Source: Microbacterium sp.
GTDB lineage: Bacteria > Actinomycetota > Actinomycetes > Actinomycetales > Microbacteriaceae
Direction: 5' to 3'
DNA: 10,082 nt
NCBI RefSeq assembly: GCF_003248605.1
Contig: NZ_QFPF01000096.1
Span: forward strand, 1-10,082
A program made the translations under genes and the position numbers. The notes beneath the pieces were generated by a model. It made no database searches and was not told the DNA's origin. It saw only the letters and a program-made list of their open reading frames with translations. Below are positions 5,775 through 10,082 of the stretch, in pieces. Position 1 is the first letter of the stretch. Each line of letters starts with the position of its first letter.

Positions 5775-5786
5775 CCTTTCGAAAGG
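5775..5786 (+). promoter_or_regulatory. Palindrome over the TerC ribosome-binding site
   Basis: CCTTTCGAAAGG is a perfect 12-base palindrome whose right half is the GAAAGG ribosome-binding site (5781-5786), six bases before the ATG. In mRNA a small CCTT/AAGG stem would hide the site. The CGAAAG part (5780-5785) is also complementary to CTTTCG (5741-5746) at the 3' end of the riboswitch-like element, so two exclusive pairings exist. This looks like a translational expression platform. Confidence 0.5.
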
Positions 5787-5792
5787 CCCTGC

Positions 5793-6878
5793 ATGGACCT
5801 CGGTCTCCCCATCTGGTTCGAAGTCGGCTCGCTCATCGTGCTGACGCTGATCCTCATCGGCGATCTGCTGCTCATCCTCAAGCGTCCGCACATCCCCTCG
5901 ACCAAGGAGTCGACCCTCTGGGTTGTCTTCTACGTCACGCTCGCGCTGATCTTCGCGGCGCTGATGTGGTACTTCGCCGGCGGCGAGTACGCGGGTCAGT
6001 TCGTGGCGGGATGGCTGACCGAGTACAGCCTCTCGATCGACAACCTCTTCGTCTTCGTGCTGATCATGACCCAGTTCTCGGTGCCCCGGCGGTACCAGCA
6101 GGAGGTGCTGATGGTAGGCATCATCATCGCCCTCGTGCTTCGCGGCCTGTTCATCCTCGTCGGCGCCGCGGTCATCGAGAACTTCAGCCCGATCTTCTAC
6201 ATCTTCGGCGCGTTCCTGATCTACACGGCCATCAAGCAGGCCTTCCCGGGCGGCGACCACGATGACGACGTCAAGCAGGAGAGCTTCATCGTGCGGACGC
6301 TGCGCCGCACGATCGACATCAGCGAGACCTACGACGGCGCGAAGATCCGCACCGTCGTGGACGGCAAGAAGATGTGGACGCCGATGATCATCGTCTTCGT
6401 GGCGATCGGCGTGACCGACCTGCTGTTCGCGGTCGACTCGATCCCCGCGATCTTCGGCATCACGCAGAGCCCCTTCATCGTGTTCACCGCGAACATCTTC
6501 GCGCTGATGGGTCTGCGCCAGCTGTACTTCCTGCTCGGCGACCTGCTCGATCGCCTGCGCTACCTGCACTACGGCATCGCGTTCATCCTCGCCTTCATCG
6601 GCGTCAAGCTCATCTTCCACGCGATGCACGAGAACGAGCTGCCCTTCATCAACGGCGGCGAGCACATCGAGTGGGTTCCCGTGATCTCCACGTGGATGTC
6701 GCTCGCTGTCATCATCGGATCGATGGCGGTCGCGACGATCGCGAGTCTGCTCGCGTCGGCCCGCGAGCGTCGCGCCGTCAATGAGCGCGAGGCGGCGGCC
6801 ACGGTCGCGGCCGAGAAGGGCACGCCGGCACCGGTCGAGCAGCCCTCGTCGAGCGAGGCCAAGCCCGACGCGCGCTGA
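5793..6878 (+). CDS. TerC-family integral membrane protein (probable Mn2+ exporter)
   Basis: The 361-residue protein has about nine hydrophobic helices (roughly 8-29, 43-62, 80-95, 104-125, 131-150, 196-218, 226-249, 261-279 and 301-320) and a charged, Ala/Glu-rich cytosolic tail from 322. Both TerC signatures are present: EYSLSIDNLFVFVLI (77-91) and TDLLFAVDSIPAIFGIT (208-224), each with a conserved Asp inside the membrane (Asp83, Asp215), as expected from an internal duplication. A hydrophilic cytosolic loop (152-192) contains GGDHDDD. Members were named for tellurite resistance; in Bacillus subtilis TerC proteins export Mn2+, also to metalate secreted enzymes. The ATG at 5793 follows GAAAGG by six bases and starts with the first helix. 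The leader with riboswitch-like features supports a manganese role. No partner Ter genes are nearby, so tellurite resistance itself is not implied. Confidence 0.93.
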   Translation: MDLGLPIWFEVGSLIVLTLILIGDLLLILKRPHIPSTKESTLWVVFYVTLALIFAALMWYFAGGEYAGQFVAGWLTEYSLSIDNLFVFVLIMTQFSVPRRYQQEVLMVGIIIALVLRGLFILVGAAVIENFSPIFYIFGAFLIYTAIKQAFPGGDHDDDVKQESFIVRTLRRTIDISETYDGAKIRTVVDGKKMWTPMIIVFVAIGVTDLLFAVDSIPAIFGITQSPFIVFTANIFALMGLRQLYFLLGDLLDRLRYLHYGIAFILAFIGVKLIFHAMHENELPFINGGEHIEWVPVISTWMSLAVIIGSMAVATIASLLASARERRAVNEREAAATVAAEKGTPAPVEQPSSSEAKPDAR

Positions 6879-6905
6879 CGGACCCGCGCCCGCGGCGCCG
6901 TCGCG

Positions 6906-6922
6906 GCGTCGGCCGCCGACGC
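6906..6922 (+). terminator. G+C-rich hairpin after the TerC gene, candidate terminator
   Basis: GCGTCGG (6906-6912) and CCGACGC (6916-6922) make a perfect 7-bp stem with a three-base loop, 27 bases after the TerC stop and before the leucine promoter. There is no T run. Its position between two transcription units favours termination, but hairpins are frequent in such G+C-rich spacers. Confidence 0.4.
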
Positions 6923-6939
6923 GCGGCCCCGGGATGCGA

Positions 6940-6948
6940 TGCTACCCT
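6940..6948 (+). promoter_or_regulatory. Extended -10 promoter of the leucine operon
   Basis: TGC-TACCCT is an extended -10 element (TGN before TANNNT). Exactly six bases separate it from the GTG of the leader peptide at 6955, so transcription should start on that codon and the leader peptide should be translated without a ribosome-binding site. No -35 consensus is visible, consistent with an extended -10 type. Confidence 0.65.
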
Positions 6949-6954
6949 GGGCCC

Positions 6955-6999
6955 GTGCGGATCGCTCGCCTCCTCCTTAGCGGCCGCGACGAGTCCTAG
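6955..6999 (+). CDS. leuL: Leucine-rich leader peptide of the leuCD operon (14 aa)
   Basis: The frame GTG...TAG encodes MRIARLLLSGRDES. Three consecutive leucine codons, CTC CTC CTT (6970-6978), sit in its middle; CTT is a rarely used codon in this G+C-rich DNA. The peptide lies 69 bases before leuC, and its end overlaps the 5' arm of a strong hairpin, with the TAG (6997-6999) in the loop. This is the layout of an amino-acid attenuator: scarce charged leucyl-tRNA stalls the ribosome on the Leu run, whose footprint would then reach into the hairpin arm. Leader-peptide control of leu genes has been predicted by comparative analysis in actinobacteria. The peptide has no role of its own. Translation was not observed, but codon run, promoter spacing and neighbours agree. 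Confidence 0.8.
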   Translation: MRIARLLLSGRDES

Positions 7000-7022
7000 A
7001 CCCCAGGCCTCACTCGTCGCGG
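6984..7022 (+). terminator. Attenuator stem-loop of the leucine operon
   Basis: Arms at 6984-6994 and 7012-7022 pair perfectly over 11 bases (core GCGACGAGT with ACTCGTCGC), with a 17-base loop containing the leader stop codon. AGTTTCTC follows (7023-7030), a short T-containing tail, so intrinsic termination is plausible though weak. TCGCGG at 7029-7034 repeats the last six bases of the 3' arm and can pair with CCGCGA (6984-6989) instead, which gives a competing fold. A ribosome stalled at the Leu codons would cover part of the 5' arm and prevent the hairpin. Confidence 0.7.
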
Positions 7023-7068
7023 AGTTTCTCGCGGGCTTGATCCCCCTCACAGGAGAGAACCACTGAGC

Positions 7069-8580
7069 ATGAGCACACCGCATATCACCGCGTCCGACAT
7101 CCCGGATCGCCCGCGCACCCTGGCCGAGAAGGTCTGGGACGACCATCTCGTCGTCAAGGGCGAGGACGGCCAGCCCGATCTGATCTACATCGACCTGCAC
7201 CTCGTGCACGAGGTCACGAGCCCCCAGGCCTTCGACGGCCTGCGCGCCGAGGGACGGCCCCTGCGTCGCCTGGATCTGACGATCGCGACCGAGGACCACA
7301 ACACTCCGACGCTCGACATCGACAAGCCGATCGCCGATCTCACGAGCCGCACGCAGATCGAGACGCTTCGTCGCAACGCCGAGGAGTTCGGCGTGCGCCT
7401 GCACTCGCTGGGCGACAAGGAGCAGGGCATCGTGCACGTCGTCGGCCCGCAGCTGGGCCTGACGATGCCCGGCATCACCGTCGTCTGCGGCGACAGCCAC
7501 ACCTCCACGCACGGAGCGTTCGGCGCGATGGCCTTCGGCATCGGCACGAGCGAGGTCGAGCACGTCATGGCGACGCAGACCCTCCCCCTCAAGCCCTTCA
7601 AGACCATGGCGATCACGGTCGAGGGCGAGCTGAAGCCGGGGGTCACGGCGAAGGACATCATCCTCGCCGTCATCGCCAAGATCGGCACGAACGGCGGTCA
7701 GGGCTACGTGCTCGAGTACCGCGGCAGCGCGATCCGCGCCCTCTCGATGGAGGGGCGCATGACGATCTGCAACATGTCGATCGAGGCGGGCGCACGCGCC
7801 GGAATGGTCGCGCCCGACGAGACGACGTTCGCCTACGTCCAGGGCCGCGACCACGCGCCGCAGGGTCAGGACTGGGAGGACGCGGTCGCCTATTGGCGCA
7901 CGCTTCCCTCCGACGAGGGCGCGGTCTACGACGCCGAGGTCTTCCTCGACGCGAACGAGCTGGAGCCCTTCGTCACCTGGGGCACCAACCCCGGGCAGGG
8001 CGTGTCACTGAGCGATGTCGTGCCCACGCCGTCGGAGATCGCCGATCCGAACGAGCGGGCCGCCGCCGAGCGGGCGCTCGAATACATGGATCTGCAGGCG
8101 GGGACGCCGATGAAAGACGTCGCGGTCGATGCCGTCTTCATGGGCTCGTGCACGAACAGCCGCATCGAGGATCTGCGGCAGTTCGCCTCGATCATCAAGG
8201 GTCGGACGAAGGCGCCGGGTGTACGCGTGATGGTCGTGCCCGGTTCCGCGCGCGTTCGTCTCGAGGCCGAGGCCGAGGGCCTCGACAAGGTGTTCACCGA
8301 CTTCGGTGCCGAGTGGCGGTTCGCCGGCTGCTCGATGTGCCTGGGCATGAACCCCGACCAGCTCGCGCCCGGAGAGCGCTGCGCCTCGACGAGCAACCGC
8401 AACTTCGAGGGACGCCAGGGCAAGGGCGGGCGCACACACCTGGTCTCGCCGCTGGTCGCCGCCGCGACTGCAGTGCGCGGCACACTCTCGAGTCCGAGCG
8501 ATCTCGACGCGGACGGCGTCTCGCCCCGCTTCGCCCGCTCATCGACCGGGTTCTCGGCGAAAGAGGGGGCGCAGGCCTGA
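7069..8580 (+). CDS. leuC: 3-isopropylmalate dehydratase, large subunit
   Basis: LeuC with LeuD isomerises 2-isopropylmalate to 3-isopropylmalate in leucine biosynthesis, using an oxygen-sensitive 4Fe-4S cluster. The 503-residue sequence shows [20 protein letters not shown] (40-59), the aconitase signature [15 protein letters not shown] (138-152) and the three cluster ligands Cys361 (MGSCTNSR), Cys421 and Cys424 ([12 protein letters not shown]). [20 protein letters not shown] (442-461) is the second aconitase signature. The length is slightly above the Escherichia coli enzyme through a longer N-terminus and a C-terminal tail. The ATG at 7069 follows AGGAGAG (7051-7057) by 11 bases, a long but usable spacing; no better start was seen. 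It is preceded by the leucine leader peptide and attenuator, and leuD starts one base after its stop, so the subunits are made together. Confidence 0.98.
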   Translation: MSTPHITASDIPDRPRTLAEKVWDDHLVVKGEDGQPDLIYIDLHLVHEVTSPQAFDGLRAEGRPLRRLDLTIATEDHNTPTLDIDKPIADLTSRTQIETLRRNAEEFGVRLHSLGDKEQGIVHVVGPQLGLTMPGITVVCGDSHTSTHGAFGAMAFGIGTSEVEHVMATQTLPLKPFKTMAITVEGELKPGVTAKDIILAVIAKIGTNGGQGYVLEYRGSAIRALSMEGRMTICNMSIEAGARAGMVAPDETTFAYVQGRDHAPQGQDWEDAVAYWRTLPSDEGAVYDAEVFLDANELEPFVTWGTNPGQGVSLSDVVPTPSEIADPNERAAAERALEYMDLQAGTPMKDVAVDAVFMGSCTNSRIEDLRQFASIIKGRTKAPGVRVMVVPGSARVRLEAEAEGLDKVFTDFGAEWRFAGCSMCLGMNPDQLAPGERCASTSNRNFEGRQGKGGRTHLVSPLVAAATAVRGTLSSPSDLDADGVSPRFARSSTGFSAKEGAQA

Positions 8581-8581
8581 C

Positions 8582-9193
8582 ATGGAGAAGTTCATCACCC
8601 ACACCGGCATCGCCGCGCCGCTCAAGCGCTCCGCGGTCGACACCGACCAGATCATCCCGGCCGTGTACCTCAAGCGGGTCACCAAGACGGGCTTCGACGA
8701 CGCCCTGTTCGCCAGCTGGCGCCAGGATCCCGATTTCGTGCTGAATCAGCCCGTCTACCAGGGGGCCAGCGTGCTCGTCGCCGGTCCCGACTTCGGCACC
8801 GGATCCAGCCGCGAGCACGCCGTGTGGGCGCTGCGCGACTTCGGCTTCAAGGCGGTGCTCAGCCCTCGTTTCGCCGACATCTTCCGCGGAAACGCGGGCA
8901 AGCAGGGGCTGGTCACGGGCATCATCTCCGAGGCGGACCTCGAGCGCATCTGGGCGGCTCTGGATGCCGAGCCCGGAACTCGCATGACGGTCGACCTCGA
9001 GGCGCGCGAGGCGCGCGTCGCGGATATCCGGGTTCCTTTCGAGATCGACGATTACACTAGGTGGCGGCTCCTGGAGGGACTCGACGACATCGGGCTCACC
9101 CTCAGGAATGAAGACAAGATCGCCGCCTACGAGGCGCGACGAGAATCCTGGAGGCCGCGCACCCTGCCGGTCCCTCCGCTCCACGCACAGTAA
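8582..9193 (+). CDS. leuD: 3-isopropylmalate dehydratase, small subunit
   Basis: LeuD forms the mobile swivel domain of isopropylmalate isomerase and closes the active site over the LeuC iron-sulfur cluster. The 203-residue protein has [19 protein letters not shown] (20-38), the substrate-contacting [17 protein letters not shown] (68-84) and [17 protein letters not shown] (94-110), all typical of bacterial LeuD at the usual length. The ATG lies one base after the leuC TGA; GAGGGGG (8563-8569) inside the leuC end serves as ribosome-binding site, and translational coupling is likely. Near its end the codons TAC ACT AGG (9053-9061) are unusual for this G+C-rich gene and coincide with a possible internal -10 box. 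murA begins 11 bases after its stop. Confidence 0.98.
   Translation: MEKFITHTGIAAPLKRSAVDTDQIIPAVYLKRVTKTGFDDALFASWRQDPDFVLNQPVYQGASVLVAGPDFGTGSSREHAVWALRDFGFKAVLSPRFADIFRGNAGKQGLVTGIISEADLERIWAALDAEPGTRMTVDLEAREARVADIRVPFEIDDYTRWRLLEGLDDIGLTLRNEDKIAAYEARRESWRPRTLPVPPLHAQ
9053..9058 (+). promoter_or_regulatory. Possible internal -10 box within leuD, for murA
   Basis: TACACT fits TANNNT and lies about 150 bases before the murA start. It is encoded by codons rarely chosen here (ACT, then AGG), hinting at a constraint other than protein sequence. No -35 match is seen, and single TANNNT boxes occur by chance, so the call is tentative. Confidence 0.25.
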
Positions 9194-9204
9194 GGCCGCA
9201 CCGC

Positions 9205-10082
9205 ATGACGACTCTCCTGAACGACACGGCGGACGGCAAGCGGACCGGGCGCGGCGGGCAGGGGAGGAGTGGCGAGATCCTCGCGATCCGCGGCGGACGG
9301 CCCCTGCGCGGCACGATCGAGGTCAAGGGCGCCAAGAACCTCGTCACCAAAGCCATGGTGGCGGCGCTCCTCGGCGAGACCCCCAGCATCCTGCGGGATG
9401 TGCCGGAGCTCAGCGACGTCGCGGTCGTGCGCTCCCTTCTCGAGGTGCACGGCGTCACTGTCGCCGACGGCGACGAGCCGGGCAGCCTCGTGTTCGATCC
9501 GAGCGGGGCGGCGTCGGCGCACTTCGAAGAGATCGATGCGCACGCGGGCGCGTCGCGCATTCCGATCCTCTTCTGCGGACCGCTGCTGCATCTGCTGGGC
9601 GAGGCTCTGATCCCCGACCTCGGCGGCTGCCGCATCGGCGACCGGCCGATCAACTTCCACATGGACGCGCTGCGCGCCTTCGGGGCGATCGTCGACAAGA
9701 GCTACGAGGGCATCCGCATCACGGCACCCGACGGCCTCCACGGTGCGAACATCGAGCTGCCCTACCCGAGCGTCGGCGCGACCGAGCAGGTTCTGCTGAC
9801 CGCCGTGAAGGCCAAGGGCGTGACGGAGCTGAAGAACGCGGCCATCGAGCCCGAGATCATGGACCTGATCGCGGTGCTGCAGAAGATGGGCGCCATCATC
9901 TCCTACGAGCCCAACCGAGTGATCCTCATCGAAGGCGTCGAGTCTCTTCGCGGCTACGACCACCGCTCGATCTTCGACCGCAACGAGGCCGTGTCGTGGG
10001 CGTGCGCAGCTCTTGCGACCGACGGCGAGATCTTCGTCGACGGCGCCAAGCAGCAGGAGATGCTGACCTTCCTGAACGTCCT
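9205..10082 (+). CDS. murA: UDP-N-acetylglucosamine 1-carboxyvinyltransferase (3' end beyond window)
   Basis: MurA transfers enolpyruvate from phosphoenolpyruvate to UDP-N-acetylglucosamine, the first committed cytosolic step of peptidoglycan synthesis and the fosfomycin target. The 292 visible residues include a 23-residue basic N-terminal extension, then ILAIRGGRPLRGTIEVKGAKN (25-45) with Lys44-Asn45 matching the substrate-binding Lys22-Asn23 of Escherichia coli MurA. The catalytic loop GGCRIGDRPINFH (140-152) carries Cys142, equivalent to Cys115, and Arg147, equivalent to Arg120. The cysteine is retained, so fosfomycin sensitivity is not excluded by this residue. PYPSVGATEQVLLTA (186-200) is another conserved block. 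The start ATG at 9205 has AAGG (9192-9195) overlapping the leuD stop as a modest ribosome-binding site. The 11-base gap to leuD implies cotranscription with the leucine genes. Roughly the last third of the enzyme is missing because the window ends. Confidence 0.96.
   Translation, partial: MTTLLNDTADGKRTGRGGQGRSGEILAIRGGRPLRGTIEVKGAKNLVTKAMVAALLGETPSILRDVPELSDVAVVRSLLEVHGVTVADGDEPGSLVFDPSGAASAHFEEIDAHAGASRIPILFCGPLLHLLGEALIPDLGGCRIGDRPINFHMDALRAFGAIVDKSYEGIRITAPDGLHGANIELPYPSVGATEQVLLTAVKAKGVTELKNAAIEPEIMDLIAVLQKMGAIISYEPNRVILIEGVESLRGYDHRSIFDRNEAVSWACAALATDGEIFVDGAKQQEMLTFLNV

Larger units (their letters stand above)
5477..5792. other. 316-base divergent regulatory region between sigma factor and TerC genes
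   Basis: No gene is supported here. From left to right it holds the sigma-gene ribosome-binding site (5483-5488), a 7-bp hairpin in the sigma leader (5495-5513), a possible minus-strand -10 (GACAAT, 5527-5532), a 6-bp inverted repeat CGAGAC/GTCTCG (5550-5555 and 5566-5571), a plus-strand -10 box (5627-5632), a long structured TerC leader (about 5640-5750) and the TerC ribosome-binding site (5781-5786). The TerC reading frame is open across the right part, but without coding character before the ATG at 5793. Confidence 0.7.

Noticed and set aside
5688..6665. Long minus-strand open frame (325 codons) antisense to the TerC gene
   Set aside because: Its product is a low-complexity Asp/Glu/His/Arg mixture produced by the complement of G+C-rich codons, with no domain. 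The plus-strand frame is clearly TerC.
6980..6987. GCGGCCGC palindrome in the leucine leader as an operator
   Set aside because: It is explained by the leader codons and the hairpin arm, and such 8-base G+C palindromes are not surprising in this DNA.
7069..9193. Aconitase or homoaconitase/LysF-type enzyme instead of LeuCD
   Set aside because: Split subunits, lengths, a leucine leader peptide and the LeuC/LeuD-specific blocks favour isopropylmalate isomerase.
9261..9269. GGGGAGGAG inside the murA 5' region as the true ribosome-binding site
   Set aside because: No in-frame ATG, GTG or TTG follows at useful distance; the nearby GTG (9269) is out of frame, and the ATG at 9205 fits the leuD spacing.
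1..10082. tRNA, rRNA, CRISPR arrays, insertion sequences, attachment sites or a defence system
   Set aside because: No cloverleaf-like segments, regularly spaced repeats, transposase or nuclease frames, or terminal inverted repeats with target duplications were seen.

Overview
The window is a high-G+C actinobacterial chromosome segment, most likely from Microbacterium or a close relative in the Microbacteriaceae. The basis is strong G/C preference at third codon positions, protein families typical of that group (a tuberculosis-type MsrA with two cysteines, an actinobacterial MurA form), promoters recognisable mainly by a TANNNT -10 box, and genes that begin right at the predicted transcription start. 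No phage, transposon, CRISPR, tRNA or rRNA sequence was seen. It reads as core chromosome with a few accessory housekeeping genes.

Left part (1-2410): a flavodoxin-like protein cut by the left edge (minus strand); a 48-residue acidic, apparently disordered small protein (plus); a convergent gap holding two nested or adjacent inverted repeats that look like a two-way terminator; an LLM-class flavin/F420-dependent oxidoreductase (minus); and, divergent from it, a four-helix membrane protein of unknown function (plus).

Middle part (2334-5476): a membrane-anchored SGNH/GDSL hydrolase (minus) whose 3' end overlaps the membrane protein gene tail to tail. It is divergent from msrA (methionine-S-sulfoxide reductase, plus), and both starts lie six bases after a TANNNT box, so both mRNAs are probably leaderless. 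msrA converges on a two-gene minus-strand operon: an ECF-type sigma factor overlapping by four bases (ATGA) a two-helix DUF4349 membrane protein. The arrangement suggests that the DUF4349 protein is a non-zinc anti-sigma factor or sensor for this sigma factor.

Right part (5477-10082): a 316-base regulatory region precedes a TerC-family membrane protein (probable Mn2+ exporter). Its leader has elements resembling the yybP-ykoY manganese riboswitch, plus a ribosome-binding site able to pair with two alternative upstream segments. Next comes the leucine operon: an extended -10 promoter, a probably leaderless 14-codon leader peptide with three consecutive Leu codons, an 11-bp perfect stem-loop that encloses the leader stop codon, then leuC and leuD (both subunits of isopropylmalate isomerase), and murA (first committed step of peptidoglycan precursor synthesis), which runs off the right edge. 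The leucine attenuator is the most complete regulatory system in the window. Its possible extension to the essential gene murA, the riboswitch-like TerC leader and the sigma/DUF4349 pair are the other points most worth testing.
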